A DNA stretch of 64,000 nt from contig NZ_JOCQ01000036.1 in assembly GCF_000720725.1 (NCBI RefSeq), forward strand, positions 1 through 64,000, in the 5' to 3' direction. Numbering within the stretch: position 1 is the stretch's first letter; each line of letters starts with the position of its first letter. The notes beneath the pieces are model-generated. The model was not told where the DNA came from, searched no databases, and saw only the letters and a list, made by a program, of their open reading frames with translations. Both the position numbers and the translations under genes were made by a program. Below are positions 51,214 through 60,014 of the stretch, one piece after another. Source of the stretch: Streptomyces rimosus subsp. rimosus (GTDB lineage: Bacteria > Actinomycetota > Actinomycetes > Streptomycetales > Streptomycetaceae).

Positions 51214-52635
51214 TCACGGACGCAGCATCTGCAGCCGCGTGTCGTCCCGCTTGTCCAGCTTCTTGTCGAACGGAGCTTGCGGCGTGACCTTGGCACCCGG
51301 TGCCACGTCGAGGCCCGCCCACTCCAGCAGCCGCTCGGTCGCCTTCTTGCGGTCGGCCTCCCGCAGCTTCGCGATGTTCGAACCGTGGTTGCCGCCCGGC
51401 ACCTTGAAGACGTACGAGTCCTCGGAGCCGGAGCCCAGCCGGAACGGCTCGGAGCTCCACGGGTCCCACTCGCCGTTCACGAACATCATGTGCTCCGCGT
51501 TGTGGCGCACCCACCGGTCGACGTCGCGCATCGCGTTCTTCTCGAACTTCATGGGGATGTTGCGCGGCACGAAGGTCCGGGAGTTGTTGATGCCCGGGTA
51601 GCGCAGCAGGTCCTTGAGGTGGTCGTACTTGTAGCCGGGCTCACCGAGCTGGGTGCCCGCCTGGTAGTAGTACGGCATGTTGGTCTCAAGGCCCTGGTCG
51701 GTGTAGCTGTCGAAGCCGCCGATCTTGTCGATCCACTTCCACAGTTCGTCCGTGGAGGCGGTCTTCTTGGGCACCTCGGCGCAGGCGGTCGCGGCCGGCT
51801 GGTACTGCCAGAAGCCGAAGACCAGGTCCGTGACCAGAACCTCGTAGGCCTTGTCGACGTTGCCGACGACCTTGAAGGTCTGCTTGTTCTCCTTCGCCCA
51901 CTGCGTGTAGCGCTTGACCATCTCGCCGCGGCGCAGCAGCGCCTCGCGCTCCAGCGTGGCGAGGTCCTTGCGGCACTGCGCGGTGCCGACGGTGCGGAAG
52001 AACCGGTCGTACGCCGAGTCCTCGTCGTTGTTCACGTCGTTCGGCGCGACGTAGGCGACCGTGCCGTCCATGTCGTCCGGGAAGAAGCGGCGGTAGTACG
52101 TGGCGGTCATGCCGCCCTTGCTGCCGCCCGTGGCGATCCAGTTCTGGTCGTAGATCTTGTGCAGCGCCTCGAAGATGCGGTGCTGATCGTTGGCCGCCTG
52201 CCGGATGTTGAGCTTCTTCCAGTCGGCGGGCTGGGGCCGCGACGGTGTGAAGAAGCGGTACTCCATCGACACCTGGTTGCCGTCGATGATCTGCGTCGGC
52301 TCGCTGCGCCGCACGTCGGTGCTGACGTTGTAGCCGGAGGTGAAGAAGACCGTCGGCCGGTCGACGGACTTGTGCAGCAGGGTCAGCCGCTGCTGGAAGG
52401 TCCCCTTGGAGGGGTGCTGGTGATCGATCGGCTGGGTGTAGTTCAGGACGAAGAAGCGGTAGCCGTCGGCCGGCTTCTCCTGGACGAGACTCATCCCCGG
52501 GATCGCCAGGATCCGGTCCTTGATGTCGGTCGCCTTCGGCTTCGCGGCGGTGGCCGCCGTCGCCGACGCCGTGCCGGCACTCGCCGTGCCTATGAGCACC
52601 GCGAGTGACAGCAGGCATCTGATGGCCTTGCGCAT
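51214..52635 (-). CDS. Secreted S28-type tripeptidyl/prolyl aminopeptidase
   Basis: The 473-residue exported peptidase has a Sec signal (MRKAIRCLLSLAVLIGTASA) with GGGGAGGG before the ATG. The alpha/beta fold resembles Streptomyces PS-10-type peptidases of family S28: YRFFVLNYTQPIDHQHPSKG at the start, nucleophile elbow IATGGSKGGMTATYYRRFFP with Ser near residue 173, the catalytic Asp in VNGEWDPWSSEPF, and His in VPGGNHGSN. Such enzymes remove tri- or tetrapeptides from secreted proproteins or digest peptides outside the cell. It ends convergently with the lipoprotein gene. Confidence 0.9.
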   Translation of the reverse strand: MRKAIRCLLSLAVLIGTASAGTASATAATAAKPKATDIKDRILAIPGMSLVQEKPADGYRFFVLNYTQPIDHQHPSKGTFQQRLTLLHKSVDRPTVFFTSGYNVSTDVRRSEPTQIIDGNQVSMEYRFFTPSRPQPADWKKLNIRQAANDQHRIFEALHKIYDQNWIATGGSKGGMTATYYRRFFPDDMDGTVAYVAPNDVNNDEDSAYDRFFRTVGTAQCRKDLATLEREALLRRGEMVKRYTQWAKENKQTFKVVGNVDKAYEVLVTDLVFGFWQYQPAATACAEVPKKTASTDELWKWIDKIGGFDSYTDQGLETNMPYYYQAGTQLGEPGYKYDHLKDLLRYPGINNSRTFVPRNIPMKFEKNAMRDVDRWVRHNAEHMMFVNGEWDPWSSEPFRLGSGSEDSYVFKVPGGNHGSNIAKLREADRKKATERLLEWAGLDVAPGAKVTPQAPFDKKLDKRDDTRLQMLRP

Positions 52636-52686
52636 GCACCCTCCCCTTGGGATAGCAAAGGTCGGGGTGAACCTATCGGCGCGACA

Positions 52687-52732
52687 ACGGTCCCACCAGC
52701 CCCCTTTTTTCACAGGAGGCCGGTGGGACCGT
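52687..52732. terminator. Inverted repeat between ABC exporter and S28 peptidase
   Basis: ACGGTCCCACC (52687-52697) and GGTGGGACCGT (52722-52732) form an 11-base-pair stem with a 24-base loop that contains a run of six T. It lies 128 bases past the ABC exporter stop and 52 bases before the S28 start, so it may end the exporter transcript. Confidence 0.55.
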
Positions 52733-52859
52733 CGTCGGAGCGGTCGGCGAACCGTCGCCACGGCAGGCGGCGAACTGCCGTACCGGTGATCAACGGCCGT
52801 TCCCCGCAAGGGCCGAGGCGGGTCGCGGCAGTCCGCCGGCAGGTCGCCGCGGTGGTACG

Positions 52860-55800
52860 TCAGGCCGCCACCGACTCCTCCTCGCCCGTGAATGTCCGCC
52901 AGAGTTCGGCGTACCGGCCGCCGCGGGCCAGGAGTTGCGCATGGGTGCCGTCCTCGGCGACGCGACCGTGGTCCAGGACCACGACCCGGTCGGCGCGGGC
53001 CGCGGTGGTCAGGCGATGTGCGACGACGAGTGTCGTACGGCGTCCGGACAGCCGGTCCGTGGCCTCGTTGACGGCGGATTCGGTGGCCAGGTCGAGGGCG
53101 GCGGTGGCCTCGTCGAGCAACAGGATGTCGGGGTCGACGAGTTCGGCGCGGGCGAGGGCGAGCAGCTGGCGCTGGCCGGCGGAGAGGTTGCGGCCGCGTT
53201 CGGCGACCTCGTGGAGGTATCCGCCGTCCAGCCCGGCGATCATGTCGTGCGCGCCGACCGCGCGGGCCGCGGCCTCCACCTCGGCGTCGGTGGCGTCCGG
53301 CCGCCCGTAGGCGATGGCGTCGCGGACCGTACCGGCGAACAGGTAGGACTCCTGCGGGACGACGCCGAGGCGGTGCCGGTAGCCGGTGAGGTCCAGTTCG
53401 CGCAGGTCGGTGCCGTCGACGCGGACGGCGCCCGAGGTCGGGTCGTAGAACCGCGCCACCAGCTTGACCAGCGTGGACTTGCCCGCGCCGGTCTCGCCGA
53501 CGAAGGCGACGGTCTGCCCGGCGGGGATGGTCAGGCTGATGCCGGACAGCGCCGTGACGTCGGAGCTGCCGGAGCCGTCGGGGACGCCGGCCCCCGGGGA
53601 GGCGTCGGCGCCCGGCTCGTCCGTACCGCCGTACCGGAAGTGCACGTCGTCGAAGACGATCTCGCCTGCCAGCTCGCTCACCGCGCGCGGCCGCTCGGCC
53701 TGGGGCGTGGTGGTCGGTTCGCGCAGGAGTTCCTGGATGCGGCCGAGGGAGACGGCGGCCTGCTGGTAGCCGTCGAACACCTGCGAGAGCTGCTGTACGG
53801 GGGCGAAGAACAGGTCGATGTAGAGCAGGTAGGCGACCAGCGCGCCCGCCGTGAGGGTGCCCGCGCCGACCCGTCCGGCGCCGACGATCAGGACGAGCGC
53901 CGCGGCGGCGGAGGACAGCAGCTGGACGAACGGGAAGTAGACGGAGATCAGGAACTGGCCGCGGACCCGGGCCGCGCGGTAGGCGTGGCTGCGCTCCGCG
54001 AACCGGTCGGCGCCGCTGCGCTCGCGGCGGAAGGCCTGCACGATGCGCAGGCCGGCGACGCTCTCCTGGAGATCGCCGTTGACGACGCTGATGCGTTCGC
54101 GGGCCAGTTCGTACGCCTTGACGCTCTGCTTGCGGAAGAAGTACGTACCGATGATCAGCGGCGGGAGGGTGGCGAAGACGACCAGGGCCAGCTGGACGTC
54201 GATGACCAGGAGGGCGACGAGGATGCCGAAGAAGGTCAGGACGGAGACGACGGCGGTGACCAGGCCGGTCTGCAGGAACGTGGACAGGGCGTCCACGTCC
54301 GTCGTCATCCGCGTCATGATCTTGCCGGTGAGCTCGCGCTCGTAGTAGTCGAGGCCGAGGCGCTGGAGCTGCGCGAAGATCTTGACGCGCAGTGAGTACA
54401 GGACGCGTTCGCCGGTGCGGCCCGTCATGCGGTTCGAGCCGACCTGGGCCGCCCACTGGGCGAGTACGACGAACAGGGCCAGTCCGGCGGCCGTCCAGAC
54501 GCCGGCCAGCTGCGCGCGCCGTACGCCGTCGTCGATGCCGTGCCGGATGAGGACGGGGAGCAGCAGTCCGGCCACGGCGTCCACGGCGACCAGCGCGAGG
54601 GCGAGGGCGAGCGGGCCGCCGAATCCGCGCAGGAGGCGCCGCAGCCCGTAGGACTTCTCGGGGCGGGCGGCCCGTTCCTCGTCGATGTCGGGGGTCTCGG
54701 TCGCGGGTGGGAGCGCGGCGACCTGGGCGAGGAGTTCGGGGGTGGCGGGCATGCCGGGGGCCGCGTCGGCTGCTCCGGTGCCGGGGCCGGTGTTCTTTTC
54801 CTTGCCGGTGCGGTCCCACAGTTCGGGGGTGATGCCCTGGACGCGGTGGTCGGGAGTGGGGTTCCCGGGCGTCGTGCCCGCCGGGTCGCGGTCGGTGCCG
54901 CCCAGTTCCTCCGGGTCGGTCAGCAGCCGGCGGTACAGCTCGCAGCGGTCCTCCAGCTCCTCGCGCGTACCGATGTCGACCAGCCGGCCGCCGTCCAGGA
55001 CGGCGACGCGGTCGGCGAGGGCGAGGGTGGAGGCGCGGTGCGCGATCAGCAGCGTCGTACGGCCCGCCATCACGCCGCGCAGCGCCTCGTGGATCTCGTG
55101 CTCGACCCGGGCGTCCACGGCGGAGGTCGCGTCGTCCAGAACCAGCAGACGCGGGTCGGTGAGGATCGCGCGTGCCAGCGCGACCCGCTGGCGCTGTCCG
55201 CCGGAGAGGGTCAGGCCCTGCTCGCCAACCTCGGTGCCGTACCCGTCCGGCAGGGCGGATATGAACCCGTCGGCCTGTGCGGCACGCGCGGCGATACGTA
55301 TCTGCTCGTCGGTGGCGTCCGGCGTTCCGTAGGCGATGTTGTCGCGCAGGGAGTCGGAGAACAGGAAGCTGTTCTCCGGTACGAGGCCGATGGCGGCGCG
55401 CAGCGATCCCAGGGAAAGGTCGCGTACGTCGTGGCCGCCGACCAGGACGCGGCCGGCGGTCGCGTCGTAGAAGCGCGGCAGCAGCAGTGAGACGGTGGAC
55501 TTGCCGCTGCCGGACGTGCCGACGACGGCGACGGTCTCGCCGGGCTCGATGCGCAGCGAGAAGTCCTCCAGGACGGGGCGGCCGTTGCCGTAGCCGAAAG
55601 AGACGTTTTCGAACTCGACCGTGGCGGGCGCGTCGGCGGGCAGTTCGTGCGCGTCCGGGCGCTCCTCGATGACCGGTTCGGTGTCGACCAGCTCGAAGAC
55701 CCGCTCCACGCCGGCCCGTGCCTGCTGCCCGACGGTCAGCATCATCGCGAGCATCCGCACCGGCGCGACGAGCTGGGCGAGGTAGGTGGAGAAGGCGACG

Positions 55801-56651
55801 AAGGTTCCGAGGGTGATCTGCCCGTTGGTGGCCAGCCAGCCGCCGAGGGCCAGCATGGCGACCTGGCCGAGGGACGGCACGGCCTGGAGGGCGGGGGTGT
55901 AGCGGGCGTTGAGCCGTACGGTACGGAGCCGGCCGGCGAACAGGCGGCGGCTGACCGTGCGCAGTTTGCCGGCCTCCTGCTCCTCCTGGCCGAAGCCCTT
56001 GACGACGCGGACGCCGGAGACCGCGCCGTCGACGACGCCCGCGACGGCGGCGGCCTGTCCCTGGGCGTACCAGGTGGCGGGGTAGAGGCGGTTGCGGCTG
56101 CGCTGGGCGATGAACCACAGCGCGGGGGCGACGGCGAGCGCGACGACGGTGAGCATCGGGGAGAGCACCACCATCACGACCAGGGAGATCGCAAAGAGCA
56201 GCACGTTCCCGATCATCATCGGGAGCATGAACAGCAGGCTCTGGATCAGCTGCAGGTCGCTGGTGGCGCGGCCGACGACCTGGCCGGTGCTCAGCTCGTC
56301 CTGCCGGTGCCCGTCCAGCCGCGCGATCGACCGGAACATCCTGGTGCGCAGGTCGTGCTGGACGTCGAGGGCGAGCCGTCCGCCGTAGTAGCGGCGGACG
56401 TACGTCAGTCCGTAGACGGCGAGCGCGGCGACGATCAGCAGGGTCGCCCAGGGTGCGAGGGGGCGTTCATGGCTGACGATCACATCGTCGATGATCAGTT
56501 TCGGGATGAGCGGGACCAGGGCCATCACGCCCATTCCGGCGAGTGACGAGCCGAGCGCGAGCAGTACGTCCTTCTTGTACTGCCAGCACAGCCGTGTCAG
56601 CCGCCGCGCCCAGCCGCCCTGTCTCGATGGTTCGGTCCCCGTCCCCGTCAC
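52860..56651 (-). CDS. Single-chain full ABC exporter (two TMD-NBD halves)
   Basis: This 1263-residue type IV exporter carries both halves in one chain. TMD1 spans about 30-320 and NBD1 350-590 (VGTSGSGKST, LTLSGGQRQRVALARA, LLVLDDATSAVD, IAHR). After a Pro/Glu-rich linker, TMD2 spans 690-970 and NBD2 1000-1255 (FVGETGAGKSTL, VVPQESYLF, LSAGQRQLLALARA, ILLLDEATAALD, VAHRL). In NBD1 the catalytic Glu after Walker B is Asp (LDDA), and the Q-loop reads VPENSF where Gln is expected. NBD2 is canonical, so only one ATP site is likely to hydrolyse, as in heterodimeric exporters. Cargo is unknown. Confidence 0.92.
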   Translation of the reverse strand: MTGTGTEPSRQGGWARRLTRLCWQYKKDVLLALGSSLAGMGVMALVPLIPKLIIDDVIVSHERPLAPWATLLIVAALAVYGLTYVRRYYGGRLALDVQHDLRTRMFRSIARLDGHRQDELSTGQVVGRATSDLQLIQSLLFMLPMMIGNVLLFAISLVVMVVLSPMLTVVALAVAPALWFIAQRSRNRLYPATWYAQGQAAAVAGVVDGAVSGVRVVKGFGQEEQEAGKLRTVSRRLFAGRLRTVRLNARYTPALQAVPSLGQVAMLALGGWLATNGQITLGTFVAFSTYLAQLVAPVRMLAMMLTVGQQARAGVERVFELVDTEPVIEERPDAHELPADAPATVEFENVSFGYGNGRPVLEDFSLRIEPGETVAVVGTSGSGKSTVSLLLPRFYDATAGRVLVGGHDVRDLSLGSLRAAIGLVPENSFLFSDSLRDNIAYGTPDATDEQIRIAARAAQADGFISALPDGYGTEVGEQGLTLSGGQRQRVALARAILTDPRLLVLDDATSAVDARVEHEIHEALRGVMAGRTTLLIAHRASTLALADRVAVLDGGRLVDIGTREELEDRCELYRRLLTDPEELGGTDRDPAGTTPGNPTPDHRVQGITPELWDRTGKEKNTGPGTGAADAAPGMPATPELLAQVAALPPATETPDIDEERAARPEKSYGLRRLLRGFGGPLALALALVAVDAVAGLLLPVLIRHGIDDGVRRAQLAGVWTAAGLALFVVLAQWAAQVGSNRMTGRTGERVLYSLRVKIFAQLQRLGLDYYERELTGKIMTRMTTDVDALSTFLQTGLVTAVVSVLTFFGILVALLVIDVQLALVVFATLPPLIIGTYFFRKQSVKAYELARERISVVNGDLQESVAGLRIVQAFRRERSGADRFAERSHAYRAARVRGQFLISVYFPFVQLLSSAAAALVLIVGAGRVGAGTLTAGALVAYLLYIDLFFAPVQQLSQVFDGYQQAAVSLGRIQELLREPTTTPQAERPRAVSELAGEIVFDDVHFRYGGTDEPGADASPGAGVPDGSGSSDVTALSGISLTIPAGQTVAFVGETGAGKSTLVKLVARFYDPTSGAVRVDGTDLRELDLTGYRHRLGVVPQESYLFAGTVRDAIAYGRPDATDAEVEAAARAVGAHDMIAGLDGGYLHEVAERGRNLSAGQRQLLALARAELVDPDILLLDEATAALDLATESAVNEATDRLSGRRTTLVVAHRLTTAARADRVVVLDHGRVAEDGTHAQLLARGGRYAELWRTFTGEEESVAA

Positions 56652-56764
56652 GCACTGCCTCCCGCATCTCGTCGTTCACCAGGAGGCACCAACGCTGTGG
56701 GCAGCGGATTTCATCCCGCTGCAACATTTCGGGGCGCCGGCGGTGACGTACGGAGACGGAAGGC

Positions 56765-58054
56765 TCAGTGGCCGCCGGGGCGCACCGTCAGCTCGTAGAG
56801 GCGGGTGGTCTGCTTCGGGCTCTCGTTGTCGTCGCTGACCAGGAGGAGGCGCAGCCGTCCGCCGGGGGCGCGGCCGGTGACCGTCATGCCTTCGATGTTG
56901 TCCAGCAGCGGATTGGTCTGCGGCTGGTGGGCGGGGGCGCCCAGGGAGGGGCAGGCACCGAGGTCGGCGAGGAGTTTTTTGTGGGCGGGGCGGACGGTCT
57001 TGCCGCCGGGCAACTCCGTGACGCCGCTGACGTCGGCGGCGCGACGCGGGTCGGCGAGGTAGAGGCGCACGGTGTTGCCGACGCCGGCCGTGAAGCCGCG
57101 TTCCAGAACGAGGAGCCGGCCGTCGGTGAGAGCGGCGATTTCGGAGACGCCGAGTCCGGCGTCCACCGGATACGCGTACTGCTTGGCGAGCCGGTACGGA
57201 GCGGGTCCGGACCCGTACGACGCGGAGCCGGGCCGGGGCGCCACGGCGCCCGGCCGGGCACCACGCCGCTGCCAGGTCTGGAAGCGCACCAGCGGGCGGC
57301 CCGCCGTGTCCTTGCCGTCGCCGGTGAGCTGTCCTTCCATGGCGGCGGTGAGCGTGCCGCCGCCGGGCCTGAGGGCAAGGCCCTCGAAAGTCTGGTTGCT
57401 CTGGGCCCGCCCGGCCGGCGCGACCCGTAGGGCGTCGGGGACGGGCAGGCGTCCGAGGAGCGTGCCGGAACGGTCGTAACGCCGTACGGAAGGCTCGGTC
57501 TCGGACGAGACGAGGTAGGTGCCGCCCGGCTCGACGGCCAGGCCCTCGGCGTCGAGGACGGCGCCCTTCTCGTCGGTGATCTTGGCTGTCCGTACGGGCC
57601 GGTGGGTCCGCCCGCTCAGGCCGATCAGTACGGAACGGTCGGATACGGCGGCGATGGAGCCGTCGGTGTCGCGGGCGAGGGCGGAAAGGTTGCCGACGAA
57701 GGTGCCCTGGAAGGTGGTCTTGTCCAGGGCGTCGGAGTAGCGGTCGATGGAGACGGACGGGGAGCAGGCGTGGCCGCGGCCCGCCCCCGGGCGGTTTTCG
57801 CTTCCGCTCGCGGGCGAGTTGTCCGTACATTTGCTGTCCGTGCATGACGCGCCCGCGCGGACCGAGGCGGCGGTTGTTCCCGCGCCCCCGGCAGCGCCGG
57901 CCGGCCCGTTCGGCGCGCCGGCCCGGGCCGAGTCCCGCGCGGTCGGGGCCGTCGGGTCCGGTGCCGCCGTCGGGGCTCCGTCGGCGCACGCCGTGATACA
58001 GCCGACGGCCAGCACTGCTGCGGTGACACGGACAACCGCGGAACGTACGCGCAC
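56765..58054 (-). CDS. Phytase-like/esterase-like lipoprotein
   Basis: The 429-residue protein starts at a GTG with GGGAGGAC upstream. The signal ends in ITAC (VGCITACADG), a usable lipobox, followed by a 70-residue Ala/Thr/Gly-rich linker. The globular domain from about residue 115 looks like the phytase-like beta-propeller family (PF13449): LDKTTFQGTFVGNLSALARD, LDAEGLAVEPGGTYLVSSE, QSNQTFEGLALRPGG, GVSEIAALTDGRLLVLERGF and NIEGMTVTG. Members are annotated esterase-like activity of phytase, with little biochemistry. Four Cys occur near the propeller start. It lies 110 bases after the exporter start, divergent from nothing. Confidence 0.83.
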   Translation of the reverse strand: MRVRSAVVRVTAAVLAVGCITACADGAPTAAPDPTAPTARDSARAGAPNGPAGAAGGAGTTAASVRAGASCTDSKCTDNSPASGSENRPGAGRGHACSPSVSIDRYSDALDKTTFQGTFVGNLSALARDTDGSIAAVSDRSVLIGLSGRTHRPVRTAKITDEKGAVLDAEGLAVEPGGTYLVSSETEPSVRRYDRSGTLLGRLPVPDALRVAPAGRAQSNQTFEGLALRPGGGTLTAAMEGQLTGDGKDTAGRPLVRFQTWQRRGARPGAVAPRPGSASYGSGPAPYRLAKQYAYPVDAGLGVSEIAALTDGRLLVLERGFTAGVGNTVRLYLADPRRAADVSGVTELPGGKTVRPAHKKLLADLGACPSLGAPAHQPQTNPLLDNIEGMTVTGRAPGGRLRLLLVSDDNESPKQTTRLYELTVRPGGH

Positions 58055-58149
58055 GAGGGGTCCTCCCGTTTCGTCGACGCCCGGGGGCGTCCGCCCCCGG
58101 GCTGCGGGCAGGCCCCGACGCGGGCACGCCCCAGTGTCGACCCTTCCCC

Positions 58150-59793
58150 TCAGCGGCTCGCCGCGAGCACCCTTCGGACAATCGGTCCCGCCGCGTCGCC
58201 GCCGTGGCCACCCTGCTGGACGACCGCGGCCGCCGCGGCGTCGTTGCGGTAACCGAGGAACCAACTGTTGGCGTCACCCTGGCCGTCGGCCTCCGCCGAA
58301 CCGGTCTTGGCGCCGATGTCGCCGCCGAGTCCGGCCATCGCCCGCGCGCCGGTGCCGCTGACGGCCGTGCGCCGCATCATGGCCCGCAGCTGCGCGGCGA
58401 CCGAGGACGGCAGCGCCCGGCCCGCTCGCGCGACCGGCCGGTCGTCCAACTCGCGGTCGACCAGGATGGGCTGGGAGAAGTATCCGGCCTTGGCGGTGGC
58501 GGCGACGGACGCCATGTTCAGCGGGTTGGCCTGGACGCGGCCCTGGCCGATCAGGGCCGCCGGGGTGTCGGGGCCGTCGCTCTGCGGCACGCTGCCGTCG
58601 AACGTCGGTATCCCGACCTTCCAGTCCTTGCCCAGCCCGAAGACCTCCTGCGCCTCGCCGCTCAGGTCCGCGCCCGAGATCCGGTCGGCCAGGCCGATGA
58701 AGGCGGTGTTGCAGGAGCGCGCGAAACTGTCGGCGAACGTACCGCCGTTGATCTGGAACATGCCCTGGTTGTGGAAGGACCGCCCGCCCGCCGAGGCGTA
58801 CTTCGGGCACTCCACGCCCTTGCCCGCGGAGACCAGGCCTTTCTCCATGAGCATCGCGGCGGTCACGACCTTCATCGTGGAACCGGGCGCCAGCCGCCCC
58901 TGGAACGCCGCGTTGAACTGGTCCGAGCGGTGGTTGGCGACCGCGAGGATGTCCCCGCTGCCCGGCTTGACCACGACGACGGACGCTTCGCGGTAGTCCT
59001 TGACCGCCGCCTCGGCGGCCCGCTGCACGTTGGCGTCCAGCGTCGTGCGGAGCGTTCCGGCCCGGCCCTTGACGATGGTGTGCAGCGTCTTGCCCGGCTC
59101 GCCCCCCTCACTCACGACGCGCACCTCGATGCCCTGGACGCCGCCCGCCTTCTCCCCGTAACTCTCCCGGAGGGCGGGCAGGATGGCGCCGAGCGACGGG
59201 AGGTCGGCGCCGTCGAGTTCGGTGCCGTTGCGGTCGACCGCCTTGATGGGCGGCGCGCCGTCCGAGCCGGTCCGCAGGCTCTCGCCGCGCCGCAGGTCGG
59301 GGTGGACCACGCCGGGCTGCCAGTCGACGAGGGCCTTGCCGGTGGTCTTGCCGCGTACGACGTGCAGCGCGGAGTCGTACGCCCAGGTCGCGTGTTTCGC
59401 CTCGTCACCCTTGCCGACCGTCAGCTCGGCGGTGATGTGGAACGGCACCTTCGCGTCGCCGGCCTTGCCGGCCTCGAACGTCACCTTCGACACATGCGCT
59501 TCGTCACGGAATCCGGTCAGGGCCTGGCGCGCGCCCGCGGCGTTGTCCGTGAGGAGCGCGGCGGACTCCACGTCGCCCTTGCTCCAGGCGGCGAGGAAGC
59601 CGCGCGCCGTGTCACGTATTTCTTCCTCGGACGGGGGTCCGGTCTGTCTGGACGCGGTGGTACCGGCGGATGTTCCGGACGATCCCGCGCCCTCACCGGC
59701 GAACGCCTCGTAGACGTTGTAGGCCCCCACGCCGACCAGGCCCACCACCGCGGCGGTCACCCCGCCGACCACGCACTTCGCAGCCGTACGCAC
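58150..59793 (-). CDS. Class B penicillin-binding protein with MecA_N-type domain
   Basis: This 547-residue membrane-anchored transpeptidase cross-links peptidoglycan. The N-terminal helix is VVGGVTAAVVGLVGVGAYNVY, then an NTF2-like MecA_N domain (about 55-165), a dimerisation domain, and the transpeptidase with APGSTMKVVTAA (active-site Ser), SFARSCNTAFIG (SxN) and IGAKTGSAEADGQ (KTG). The GTG at 59793 has GGGGAGGGA at the right distance, so it is preferred to the ATG eight codons upstream. The MecA_N type is linked with intrinsic beta-lactam tolerance in other bacteria; its role here is not shown. Confidence 0.92.
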   Translation of the reverse strand: MRTAAKCVVGGVTAAVVGLVGVGAYNVYEAFAGEGAGSSGTSAGTTASRQTGPPSEEEIRDTARGFLAAWSKGDVESAALLTDNAAGARQALTGFRDEAHVSKVTFEAGKAGDAKVPFHITAELTVGKGDEAKHATWAYDSALHVVRGKTTGKALVDWQPGVVHPDLRRGESLRTGSDGAPPIKAVDRNGTELDGADLPSLGAILPALRESYGEKAGGVQGIEVRVVSEGGEPGKTLHTIVKGRAGTLRTTLDANVQRAAEAAVKDYREASVVVVKPGSGDILAVANHRSDQFNAAFQGRLAPGSTMKVVTAAMLMEKGLVSAGKGVECPKYASAGGRSFHNQGMFQINGGTFADSFARSCNTAFIGLADRISGADLSGEAQEVFGLGKDWKVGIPTFDGSVPQSDGPDTPAALIGQGRVQANPLNMASVAATAKAGYFSQPILVDRELDDRPVARAGRALPSSVAAQLRAMMRRTAVSGTGARAMAGLGGDIGAKTGSAEADGQGDANSWFLGYRNDAAAAAVVQQGGHGGDAAGPIVRRVLAASR

Positions 59794-59822
59794 AGTCCCT
59801 CCCCAGGTCAGACACACCGTGC

Positions 59823-59834
59823 GTGTCCGGACAC
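59823..59834. promoter_or_regulatory. Perfect palindrome GTGTCCGGACAC upstream of PBP gene
   Basis: The 12-base palindrome lies 30 bases before the penicillin-binding protein start, where a repressor could overlap the promoter. No regulator is encoded nearby. Confidence 0.4.
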
Positions 59835-59922
59835 TATGTGACGGAAGGAGTCACAGATGTCTCATTCAGGGGACGGATTGGTCACTTTCGGTCCAGACCA
59901 ATGGCTGTGTCAGGTAGGAGCA

Positions 59923-59951
59923 GCCCAGGTCGGAGCGTCGCCGACCTGGGC
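59923..59951. terminator. Hairpin between GH65 and PBP genes
   Basis: GCCCAGGTCGG and CCGACCTGGGC form an 11-base-pair stem with a seven-base loop, 64 bases beyond the GH65 stop. A second CCCGGGCC/GGCCCGGG stem lies at about 59976-60009. Together they probably end the GH65 transcript before the PBP promoter. Confidence 0.75.
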
Positions 59952-60014
59952 CGTTTCGTTCTGAGCCGTTCCCGGCCCGGGCCGTTCCCGAGGAAAGGCC
60001 CGGGCCGCCCCGGG

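Noticed and set aside
51214..56118. Frame of 1634 codons on the minus strand
   Set aside because: Its C-terminal part is the S28 peptidase, but the upstream 1150 codons are an out-of-frame reading of the ABC exporter with Arg/Gly repeats. The true peptidase start at 52635 has a ribosome site and a signal peptide.
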